Shown: piece after piece, positions 1 through 9,312 of the stretch
Layout of the letters: each line of letters begins with the position of its first letter
Numbering within the stretch: the stretch's first letter is position 1
Source of the DNA: Elysia marginata
Taxonomy: Eukaryota > Mollusca > Gastropoda > Plakobranchidae
Length of the DNA stretch: 25,251 nucleotides
Reading direction: 5' to 3'
NCBI GenBank assembly: GCA_019649035.1
Contig: BMAT01007789.1
Location: 413,947 to 439,197, forward strand
The notes under the pieces: generated by a model
Seen by the model: the letters and a program-made list of their open reading frames with translations, nothing else
Database searches by the model: none
What the model was told of the DNA's origin: nothing
Position numbers and translations under genes: made by a program

Positions 1-48
1 CGTTGGGAGTGAAGATTAAAAAAGTGTCAATATGCTTCAGAATCGACA

Positions 49-253
49 TGCCGGTGAAAGAGAGAAACTTGGAAGGATGAGCCGAGCTACTCCCTTGAGG
101 TTGCTGCAGGACGTACAGAGCAATGACCCTGGATATATCAATGAGCGTGCTGGCGACTGAGTCGTGTTTTCTTCTTGCCCTGTTCCCAAAACTCTCAGAA
201 CCATAGTCTCTGTCTGTCTGTCTGTCTATCTGTCTCTGTCTCTAACTCCCCCC

Positions 254-284
<31 letters not shown>

Positions 285-573
285 ATCTTTTCTCCATATT
301 TTTCTGCTGTTCTTTCAACGTCTCAGTCTGTTTGTGGAACTATTTCTTTTTCAGTCTCTGCATTTTCTGCCCCTGTCACATTTTTTTTCATAGTTTGCTC
401 ATTTTAGAGGTTTTGAAATATCTCATTGTTATAAACAGCATTGTAGAAAATACACTCATGGACACGCACTAAAATCGGTAAAATGAGAGAACAGTTAATT
501 AGGGTCAGTTTTATCGACCAATTTTGTGTTCCTAAATGTTGCATCAACATCTGCCGGTGAAAGAGAGAAACTT
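49..573 (+). repeat. Pair of identical 22-base direct repeats, 503 bases apart
   Basis: Positions 49-70 and 552-573 are identical (TGCCGGTGAAAGAGAGAAAC plus two T). The bases just before are also similar (ATCGACAT against ATCAACATC). A 22-base exact match is far beyond chance. The intervening DNA is not repeated. This could be two copies of a short dispersed repeat or the scars of a local duplication. Confidence 0.7.
207..284 (+). repeat. CT/CTGT-rich simple repeat
   Basis: Alternating (CTGT)n, a short C7 run and (CT)n, with interruptions. Open frames across it are low-complexity Ser/Leu/Cys products and are not genes. Confidence 0.9.
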
Positions 574-2343
574 AAAAATAGAAACTAGAAAGAGGCAATC
601 GGCAAAAAAATAATATTATAGAAGTGAAAACAAATTTTCACATGGTACTAAAAAACTCCGGAATATTTATTAACCATTATCTCTCCAACGTGTTCTGAGT
701 GAGTAAATAACTTTTACAGTGACAGAAAAATACAACACGGTTAATGCATGATGAATGAAAGAAAAAACAACAACTCACTGACAAATGTATTGGATATAAA
801 CCACAGCCTTCTAAATCATTATGCTTCAATCTTAATTATGTTTAAACTTTGTCAGTATTTTCACTTTTCACAGCGTACCGAGAGCGAGTGCATTTCCTCT
901 ATCGCTTGGCTTGGACTCCGGGTCTATCCCATATCTGCTCGTGACTTTTAGATAGTATTACACGGAACTAAAGCAATTTCGAGCTACTGCTGCAAACGTA
1001 CCACCGTGTCTTAGGTCAGGGTACATTTGGAGCGTTGTGTTCTAGGAAACTAATAAAAAAATTTCTAAGAGAAAAAAGACAGCTCAAATACTTGGGATAG
1101 ACACTTTTCCAAATCGTTTTGGAAACTATCAATCTGGCATTTTGTTTTTGTTCAATTTGAAAAAAAAACACAAAAACTTTTTTAAAAACTTTCATAGTAC
1201 AATCATATTGAAAATTCACTTAGACCCAAACTTTAATCAGCATCTTTCTGAGGTAGGTACATAAAGTAAAAGCAGCCGCAGGCCTACTGTCTAGGTATCT
1301 CTAACGTATAAAGTTGTAATTTAAGAATAAAGTCGATATTATTGACTTTCTGGTGCCTTCATTCCAATACTAATATTCTCACCAAATATAAGCATTTGCC
1401 TCACTTCTCAGGTATTGCCCTCACTCTATTCATTAGGTCCATCTTTTTTCAGTAAAATTTAAACTCTCGACATATGAAATGGCAGAAAGAGCAATCAAAG
1501 TAAATGTAAATTAAAGGCGCCTTTGGAATTAGAATAGAGGTTAAAATGTGAACTTAAGCTTTATAAATCCAAAACTAACAAAAAGTACTCCCAAGTTCCT
1601 CACATTGGGACCGAAATCAATGAACAATGCAAGCTCGAGTTGATCTCAACAGCCGTAGCTACTGCTGATCTATTGACGGGAGTAGAAAACGAGAATCGGT
1701 TTACTCAAGAATCGATAACTCATTCTGTCCTCGCCTTGGCATTCGTTTTGGTCCAACGCCTCGATTTTCGCCGCACTCTTGAGTAGTTTCTGATGTGTAT
1801 TTTCAACCTAGCAATTCAACTTAATCGTTCAAATTTGTAGCAGAACGACTTTTTGCATAATCTACAAATGGGGTTTGTCGCCTGTCCTATTTCCTTTTTT
1901 ATTCATTGTAGTGACGACCTTTTTTCCATTGAGACATATTAGGTTCCTTCTTTTTTATATTTGAAGAACTTTTACTCGTTTGGATAAACATCACTTGATC
2001 TTGACACGCAGCAGCACTTCACTCTTTCTTAAGAAATGAAAAATAAAGAAATAAACAGTATTTGCTTTGTATTGATCTCACAGACAACTCTTAAATCAAT
2101 AACAATGATAATGTGTCAATACAAGAAACATAATTTTGGCAAAGGTGCGTTGATATTGATAATGTAGGCAGCGGAATATAATTATGTTATGTTGGTTTTG
2201 ATTTATAACTTGGCAAATCCAACACAAATTTCAGTTATGAATTAATAACATTCATTGATATATTTATCTGATCTTATCATGCATTAAGAAAATAGTTTTT
2301 TGCACTCGTACCTAATTTTAAAAAGCGGGTCTGTGTTTTTCAG
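574..2343. other. Stretch without a supported gene
   Basis: AT-rich. A plus-strand frame is open at about 1541-1788 (includes KLELISTAVATADLLTGVE) but lacks an ATG and convincing splice sites. Nothing else is visible. Confidence 0.6.
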
Positions 2344-2375
2344 CATGACTACCAAACGCATTGCCGCATTCCACC

Positions 2376-2465
2376 ATGGCAGCCTTAAGGAACGTTAAAA
2401 ATTTAGAAACAGCTACCACCTACTTCACAGCTTTAATTGAAAAAGCGGCTAAGCGGAAAATGAAG
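2376..2465 (+). CDS. Candidate start exon of a small plus-strand gene (30 residues, ends phase 0)
   Basis: Seen directly: CTAAT, then a pyrimidine-rich TCTGTGTTTTTCAG ends at 2343, with the branch A 28 bases from the cut. The exon would run 2344-2465, with ATG at 2376 in the context CCACCATGG, and end AAATGAAG before a GTAAAG donor at 2466. Translation: MAALRNVKNLETATTYFTAL then IEKAAKRKMK, a basic, probably helical segment. All three frames have a stop between the acceptor and the donor unless translation begins at this ATG, so the exon would carry 5' untranslated sequence. A competing ATG at 2345 opens a 17-codon upstream frame. The next good acceptor, at 3669, continues in phase (see 3670-3771). 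Read through instead, the frame ends two codons later at 2472-2474. I do not recognise the protein. The signals were picked by eye, so confidence is limited. Confidence 0.3.
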
Positions 2466-3669
2466 GTAAAGTGAACTAAGCGCGGACAAAGCGCCTCCAC
2501 ATCGACCGCTGTCTGAGGTCTATTATATAGAAAGTAATTTGCCTCCAAAAATAGTTGTTTTCGTCTCAAGTTCATCTCTTCTACTTTTTTATTCAATTTT
2601 CTGTTTTATTCTTTTAAGCTTAGGTCTGCTTTAACGACATCTGACTTGACTTGAGTTTTCTCAGATAAAACACTGCAAATATAATTATAAAATCAAACGA
2701 TCCACTGTGGTAAATGTTATAATTCACTAAATTTATAAAAACAATTACTTTTTAAGTTAAGGCCTCGCAGCATGAGGTGAATTACTTCTTTTCTTCAAAA
2801 TTTGTATTGCTTTTGTACAAGCGGATTTAAGCAATAATGATCGATTAGTCTTTCTTTTCGCCTAAGTATGCGTCCAGATAGGAGAGCAACGACAATTATA
2901 TTTTAAGATCTTGATCGAAAATAATGACATTTTTCTCTAATTCTGACATTATGCTGCAGTTTGCGAGAAACTACATGGCCTAGTGATCTTACTAAAATGG
3001 GAACTCCGTTGACAAAAAAAAATCTTTTTATTTCTGAGGTTACATATCTATTTAAAAAATTAAGACAGAATTCGATTTCGTATTTTACTTTTTTTGAAAT
3101 TTTTGAATTCACATAATTTGTTTGGAAACTTATAAAATATGTTCGGTAGAGACTTTTCTCACATTTTTAGAAGTAGCGCATCACAAAATACCTATCAGGC
3201 GTATTTATTGAAACATAATGATTTATCTGGAAGATGATCTAAGTCAGTTATAATATATTACTTTAATTCATCTCATCTCTCAGCAAGAGGTACTGCACGA
3301 TTCTTACTGGACGATGAGAGAATGATAGGGAGGGTGGTGGTTGATATGTATGTGATATAGATAGAAAACGGGCCACAGACATGGTGAGCAAAACAGAAAA
3401 AGAAAAATACGAGTATATCAACCCCCCAAAAAAGAAAGAAAGGAAAGTAAAGCTTTTTGCAAAGGACAGGATAATCCTGGTGAAAAATTCACAGACTCAC
3501 TTGCCATCAGAACTGGTCTTAGGGGCTAAATCCTAAACTTCTCAAGACCTAGTATCTCAGTCTGAGTTTGGTCTATCCGGCACAATCTTAAAAAATTAGA
3601 AAGCCATGATGCATAACGCATATGTCGACGTATACGATAGTTCCATTTTTTTTCTTTTGTATCTTTCAG
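2466..3669 (+). other. Candidate intron of the small plus-strand gene
   Basis: It begins GTAAAG and ends TTTCAG with a strong pyrimidine tract. The interior is AT-rich with no microsatellite of note; the minus strand has one 69-codon frame at 2903-3112 that looks like chance. Nothing else is visible here. Confidence 0.27.
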
Positions 3670-3771
3670 TCAACACCCCCATGCTCTCTCATTCGACCGC
3701 AGCTCTTGAAATTACTGAGGAACCTTGTAGTATGGGGGAAGGAAGGGTTATATTTTAGAGGTATTTTCTAA
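3670..3771 (+). CDS. Candidate last exon of the small plus-strand gene (33 residues and stop)
   Basis: Seen directly: a long pyrimidine tract (TTTTTTTTCTTTTGTATCTTTCAG) ends at 3669. From 3670 frame 0 is open: STPPCSLIRPQLLKLLRNLV, then VWGKEGLYFRGIF and TAA at 3769-3771. AATAAA follows at 3792-3797, then a GT-rich stretch (GAGGTTTTGTATTC) around 3820-3833. Frame 0 is what the exon ending at 2465 requires, so the two would join into a 63-residue protein with no break and a 1,204-base intron. Both pieces are GC-richer than their flanks. An alternative is that this exon ends at 3760, where AGAG precedes GTATTT, and continues elsewhere in phase 1. The peptide is basic and hydrophobic (LLKLLRNLVVW) with no known motif. 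AATAAA is frequent in AT-rich DNA, so it adds only modest weight. Confidence 0.27.
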   Translation, partial: STPPCSLIRPQLLKLLRNLVVWGKEGLYFRGIF

Positions 3772-3791
3772 AAATCATCATTTAAAGCTCT

Positions 3792-3797
3792 AATAAA
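3792..3797 (+). terminator. Possible polyadenylation signal AATAAA
   Basis: AATAAA 20 bases after the TAA of the candidate last exon, with a GT-rich stretch downstream. The spacing is normal for a cleavage and polyadenylation signal. In DNA this rich in A and T the hexamer is expected often by chance, so its value depends on the exon being real. Confidence 0.22.
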
Positions 3798-3829
3798 TTA
3801 CCAGCGTTATAAGATCAAGAGGTTTTGTA

Positions 3830-6800
3830 TTCAAACCATGAACTCTTTATTAACTCTTTCAAGCAAAGATTCTTCTGTGTCGCGAGCTTATATTATAGAA
3901 CAAAATATATCGAGTTCCTGCTAGGGAGAGTTAATTGATGTTTTTCGATGTAAGGCTACCATGAAGTCTTCCAATGCTACAAGTCCTACAACTTTACCTC
4001 AAAACGTCGATGTACATATCAATGCCTTGCTAATTAGCGAACAAATTGCATCCAATAGTGTGTTTTTAAGATCTAAGAGTGTTTCAAGATACCGATTTTG
4101 AGGGACGAGATGGAAACGACTTCCGAGATTTAGACACATCGTGACTCAAAATAACGTTAGCAGCTGAGACTCTAGAGACAAGGTGATTATTTAGACTCGC
4201 ATGCCCGCATCACTTTATCCAGGTCTTGTGCCTAACAACATCGGGCTAGAGATCTTAAGACAATACACAAAAGTCTCGATGCCCTGTTCGCTGGTGGGCG
4301 TAGATTGACAGATGGCCTTGCTGCCGGGTGCCGACTCAGGTCCAGCAGATGGTTGCCCATGCAGCGCTGACAGCTCAATACACCTGACTTGAGAAATCAG
4401 CACGCTTAGCAGCAGCTCGAAATACGCTGCCATTTTACAAAGTTCTGCCGTCCTGTATGACAATTACATCATTTTCCTGTTAGTGATTTGTCAAATAATA
4501 TGATCTACTTTTACTTTTTTGGACTTTGCGTAGACGATTTACTTTTAAGGTTAAATACAACCGTTGGCACATATTTCATATACTGCTAATTGAAATAGTC
4601 CAGCGAGTTCCAGAGAAAGATAGGGTTTATTACTTTTCGAATAGCCTAGATCAAGTTCACGCAAACCATCCCAACATCAGCTCATCTCTTGCATATATCT
4701 TTATTTTGGTTTTATTATTTATGAGCTGTGACTCTGGGATGATATTTATACTTATTTCTCCTTTTCTTTCTATTTTCTGGCGCTCGTTCGCTCCGACAAG
4801 TTGCCAGTTACAAACATTTTGGAATGTGGGTGGTCGAGAGAGGGAAAGGACATTCATCAATAGGTTATCTGGAATGTCCTGCAGCAAGGCCAGTACAATC
4901 TTTGATTTGTTTAAAAGCAACATATTAGATAACTCTTAGAGAGCATAATAATGAAATAATCCTTTCCAAAAGGCTCTTCTAAAGCCAACTCTTCCTGCTT
5001 TATCCTACAGGCCAAGAAATTATATGGTTAGGTTATAACATTTTCTACTCTAATGCCTAGACATTTTAGATAGCATCAAAATATTATTTGCCTTCAAGAA
5101 AAACCAATTTTGCGCGGTTGAAAATAAAAAATTGCCGAGATTTCATGTTTTTAAATACATTTTAAAATAAAAAAATATGTCAAGTCATTCCTGCAATAAT
5201 ATTCAGTTTATATTCCGAAAACTAAAAAATCGTTTGTTTTGTTTTTCCGCAAATCCTTCGAAATAGGGTTTGTTTATCTTGTCAATCGATACTTCTCCGC
5301 CGTGTTTCTTCTCTGTTTCAAGCGATGTAAGCTCTTTACAAAGCTTTAACTAAATAAAAAAAAGAGTGAAATTTTCTTATAACCAGAGCTTTCTTATTCG
5401 CGCTACGATCCCAAGTCACATTGTCTGTCACGATGACATGCGTTGAGCTTGCTGTCTTGAGATGTCACTATGTTGTATTTTGTGTTAACAAAACATTTCG
5501 AATTACATTTCAAACTTAACATTTGTACAATAAGGACCTGCTGACTATCATGTTTGAATCGAAAAAAATACCGCAGGTCAAACAATATTTATTATTATGA
5601 AAAATTTGTATTCGAGGAGACACTGAAATTATGTTACTTTATCGCATTTTTGTTTCCTCTGTTTCTCATTCCTCCTGGACAACATCAAATTATCTAGTTA
5701 CAATCATCTTCAATACCGCAGTCAGGACCACAACCGTATCGATATACTACCAATGTTATTACCATCATCTTAATCAACACCCTTATAATGATCACCGTAC
5801 TGATCATTATCGTCAACATTCATATCTTTTTACTCTTTGTATGATGTTTTTGTAGCAGTTCCCTCTTCAGTTCTGACGATCTAAACAATAAAAACGTTGT
5901 CGCGACAAGCCCTACTTGTATGTACAAAAATTACTAAATGCTGAGCATCCCTTTTAAGTAATTTATCTAGTTTCTAGAGTCAATCCGTCCAATCAATTAT
6001 ACCAGAGCCTCGCAGAATATAATCAATGAATGCAACGTTGTTACGGCAATGCGCAAATTTGAGTATAAACTATTATGCATTACAGTTACAAGCAAAAGAA
6101 TATTAATTGCTTTAAACGTATGGGTTAAGAGTAAAATACGCAAACTGGCTATTAGGAAAGAATAGAGCCAAAAACAATACGTCAATAATACCTTAGTAAT
6201 AATGAAAAGTATCTTACAATATGATGTTTATACCTATATTAAATTCTTGTACATAAAACTGCCAACACAAAATAATGTTCGTTTGTCTACAATGTAAAAA
6301 CGTTTCTCAAAGCGGATTGTCCTAAAAACTCGTAGAAATTTCATAGCAAGTAAATGCGACCTCACCTTATCCAGGGAAAGATATGAACAAAGTCATTTTG
6401 TTTTACGATTATATAATCGCGCATGAGGAAAACATAGTACTTCGTGTTTGTCATTACTTTGTAAATGTCGGTAGTTTAATTGAACAAATGAAGTCCTAAT
6501 TTCGTTTTTTTTTTTTTTTGGTAAAATGCAAAAAAGGAAAGATGATGTTAATAAATACGTGGAGTAATTGTGGTTTCCATTAAAATGTACAAATTTCAAG
6601 TCTTTCGTATTTGAAATCATCTAAAAACAAATCACTTTTGAATTTATTCTTTTTTACAGCTTTGAGCAATGATTTCTCTTCCAATAATCCTAATAACTAA
6701 ACAATGAATGACTGTTCAATAAAGGTGGCAAGTAGTTGATTTCCATTGTAACTTCCACGCGAATTTTTCTGTTCAGTCTGGGATGCCTAAATAACAGAAG

Positions 6801-6908
6801 GGAAGGCAGCAACATTTAACAAACAAAAGCCCCCACAAAAACCAAGTCGTCGCCTTTACAGAACCTCTTGGGGCGAAAAGGTAACACAATTTCGTCATCT
6901 GTATACCC
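3830..6908. other. Stretch without a supported gene, apart from the 4.2 kb frame
   Basis: Frames at 4526-4939 (plus, TTG start) and 4657-4923 (minus) overlap each other and have no recognisable product. A strong acceptor (GCTTTATCCTACAG) ends at 5009, but no frame-compatible exon with a good donor follows. The rest is AT-rich with a T15 run at 6505-6519. Confidence 0.6.
4215..4433 (-). CDS. Unrecognised small open frame in a GC-rich patch (72 residues)
   Basis: On the minus strand an ATG at 4433-4431, in the good context AAAATGG, opens a 72-codon frame ending TAA at 4217-4215. The start MAAYFELLLSVLISQVRC resembles a weak signal peptide (LLLSVLIS core), but the glutamate in the n-region and the short core make this doubtful. 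The rest (SALHGQPSAGPESAPGS and on) has no motif. About half of the bases between 4290 and 4440 are G or C, clearly above the flanks, which is why it is listed. A donor-like CAG followed by GTGTAT occurs inside the frame, so it could also be part of a spliced exon. There is no polyadenylation or promoter evidence. It could equally be a fragment of an old repeat or chance. Confidence 0.2.
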   Translation of the reverse strand: MAAYFELLLSVLISQVRCIELSALHGQPSAGPESAPGSKAICQSTPTSEQGIETFVYCLKISSPMLLGTRPG

Positions 6909-7097
6909 TTAGAATAACAAGATGCGGAAGTTATTTCCGCACTTGTCCTTTGTGACAGACGCAAGTGGTAGCCAGGGGGTGGTCTCCCCCTTGTATTTCA
7001 CCTGAAATGAGGAAAACGTAACTCTTGTGGCAAAGATTTCAAGCTGGGCCAAAGCTAAGACACACAATTCTTTCCTCTCCTCACTAAAATTGTTTGA
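6909..7097 (-). CDS. Possible last coding exon on the minus strand (62 residues, then stop)
   Basis: Seen directly: on the minus strand CACTAAC (a near-perfect branch-point consensus), then GACGTAACCTGCTTCAG, ends at 7098. From 7097 the frame is open for 62 codons to a TAA at 6911-6909. The peptide begins SNNFSEERKELCVLALAQLE, continues IFATRVTFSSFQVKYKGET and ends DKCGNNFRILLF. A second strong acceptor (GTTTTCCTCATTTCAG) lies inside at 7002, in the same phase, so an alternative exon would start at 7001 and hold the last 30 residues. Downstream on the minus strand the nearest AATAAA I noticed is some 260 bases away (TTTATT on the plus strand near 6641). Open frames of this length are common by chance here, so the two acceptors are the main support. 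It starts in phase 0 and therefore cannot directly follow the 17.1 kb exon, which ends in phase 1. The product is not recognised. Confidence 0.3.
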   Translation of the reverse strand, partial: SNNFSEERKELCVLALAQLEIFATRVTFSSFQVKYKGETTPWLPLASVTKDKCGNNFRILLF

Positions 7098-7109
7098 CTG
7101 AAGCAGGTT

Positions 7110-9120
7110 ACGTCGTTAGTGATTGTTCATGTTGCTCACGAATGTGAATACAAGAAATGAAGAGACAATGATTTACTGTTCTTGCTGATGACTAACTTTG
7201 ATGTATTGGGGCAGTCACGAAAACTTAAAGCTTTTTACTCATCCATCATTCTATGTTAAAAACTTACATGTTAAAAAAAATTCTGATTAGATTTATTATT
7301 CTCTCGTCTCGTTCTACGATCTTTATCTATCTTTTTTTATCTTTCATCTAAGTCGCCGTTCTTTTGGTTTGCTTGAATTGTCTACAATTATTATGCGTAC
7401 CCCTATTTGCACTTGGTTATCTCAGTTTAAGACTTAGTTCTGTTTGAGTTTAAAATTCTGTATCTAATTCAAATGCGTGGGAAAATAAACAGCAAGTTGT
7501 ATAGTAATTAGAAATTTTCTAATCACCGGAAACAATAGTTCCGGTCGAAGGAAGTGATGTCATCTCCGGAAACTTGCCATAACGGTTAGTCACTTAAAAT
7601 CAATGAGCGTAACTGCAGAACTCGACCCAACATAATACAACTATGCTGATCAGACTCTTAACTCTAAGTGATCTTTGAGCTAGATTTACGCTGCTCTTTT
7701 TTATCCGAAGCGTATTTGCTCCTTTTTTTCTTTAATCTCTGCTTTACGCACAAAGATTCTAGAGAATGGATGACTGAAGTAGTAAACGTTATATCTTTTA
7801 ATAAACTAGAGAACGGAGATGATACCGAATGGGCAGCTAGAAAGAACATATCGACGTGTTCCAGAGTGCGTCTATCTGAGGAAGGTTTGCTTTCAAAACT
7901 TACGTTCAATCTTTCCCTGGTTCACGTGAATACGCGTCACTCATTTGTTCAATCTGAAGACACATACTGCATACTGTGGCTAATTGAAGAGAGAGAATGC
8001 ATACAAGCTAGATAGAAATAATGCTACATTTATGCTCTGAATACTAAACCAAATGAACTCTTTTTTTTCCTCATTTTATCTTAGAGTTGAATGCTGTTCC
8101 TCGACTACCCTAAGGACATCTTTAGGATTTTCAATTAGAATGGCAGCTATTCTAGATTTCCGAGGGCTGTCTCAATTTCTATCTCAATTTCCACATCAAT
8201 CCCAGTTGTACTTTTTCTTTATATTTATCTCTACATGTCTTAGAGTGATTTTTTAAAAACACAGACAAAGAAACACGGAGAGATGAGACTCAGGGGGTGA
8301 GAGTGTGGGGGCAGGCAACGGGGGTATTAAGGTAAAGAAAAACATCATGACCCGTGCGTTGCCGGGATTCTCTGTTACAGGAAATTGAATGAAAATGCCC
8401 AAAAAGGTTTGCCAAAGACAGTGTTACCCCTTTTTTACTACTTAACGTGCGGTGAGACAAAAAGTTCATTAGATAATGAAAATTGCATTGGCTGTTTTGC
8501 GTGAATTTTGCCTTGAGAGGAGAAATTTTTATCAAACAAAAAAGTCCTTGACGAGCTAATCTAAATTCATCTTGAGGTTTTCTTCAGCATCACATTACAT
8601 TTCTTTAAGAAGCAGTTAAGCTGAAAGTTTGATTATTGAAACAGAGTGAAAGACATCTTTCAACAAATGTGATTATTAGGAGGTAGTGCCATAGTACAAT
8701 ACTGCAGAAAGACCTAGTGCCGATTTAAAAGAACTAGAAAAACAGTCCGATTTGATAAAATGCAGTACCGGTACGTTATTTTCCACCGTCAAAAAAAAAA
8801 AGAACTATCATAGATCGCAGTATTGAAAAAAGACATGGAACAGAGAAAAGAGAAAAAATGGCATATAAAAAATAAAGCGGACTGAAAGGCAGGTTATAAA
8901 GTAGACTGCAATATATGCAACTTGAAAATCGCCAGCGTGTACATCCAAGCCGACGAAGGAACGAAATTTGTCTGAACTTAAGAGTTTAAAAGGAGGTGAT
9001 ATAAAATTATGTTGGGAAGAAAAATCGGAAGACTGTTACCAGGAGTGACATGACGAACTAAATGGGACCGCATTTGGTCGCGTCACGCCACGGCAGAGAG
9101 TCCACTAACCAGGTTTGTTG
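7110..9120. other. Stretch without a supported gene
   Basis: Holds the CCGGAA cluster near 7.5 kb, overlapping chance frames at 7664-8015 on both strands, and an exon-like block at 8381-8451. Three G5 runs lie at 8293-8324. Confidence 0.6.
7525..7573. promoter_or_regulatory. Cluster of CCGGAA motifs with a CRE-like site
   Basis: ACCGGAA and TTCCGGT form a 7-base inverted repeat (7525-7545). AGGAAGTGATGTCAT and another CCGGAA follow by 7571. CCGGAA is the usual core of ETS-family sites and TGATGTCA is one base from a CRE. Three such cores in 50 bases of AT-rich DNA is unusual, but short motifs alone do not prove regulation. Confidence 0.2.
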
Positions 9121-9124
9121 GTCG

Positions 9125-9312
9125 AGAGTGCACGGTGAGTAAACATTGTTAAACTCTGACTTCCACATCTTGCGACGTGAGATGTGATCAAACACACGGA
9201 CCGGTGGTTCGAACCTGTATTAGACGTAACTATCGGAACTTGATTTCGACCTTAGGCGTTGCGAATGTTGCAATACAAGAACAACAAGAAGCAGAACAAC
9301 AACAACTACAAC
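9125..9312 (+). mobile_element. Possible SINE with B-box and AAC-rich tail
   Basis: GGTTCGAACCT at 9206-9216 matches the B-box consensus. It is followed about 65 bases later by an AAC/AAG-rich tail (9274-9312), as in some SINEs. The A-box is poor: candidates lie near 9131 and 9169, at unusual distances. GGTTCGAACC is palindromic, so the strand rests on the tail alone. Confidence 0.3.

Noticed and set aside
164-472. 102-codon Cys/Ser/Leu-rich plus-strand frame
   Set aside because: It crosses the CT/CTGT repeat and is low complexity.
4526-4939. 137-codon plus-strand frame and the overlapping minus-strand frame
   Set aside because: The plus frame begins at TTG; neither has a motif, splice support or a recognisable homologue.
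7664-8015. Overlapping frames of 115 (plus) and 81 (minus) codons
   Set aside because: Mutual overlap, no motif and no convincing splice context; the minus acceptor at about 7947 leads to a frame that stops almost at once.
8293-8324. Possible G-quadruplex
   Set aside because: Only three G5 runs are present with spacers up to 9 bases; a four-run core is missing.
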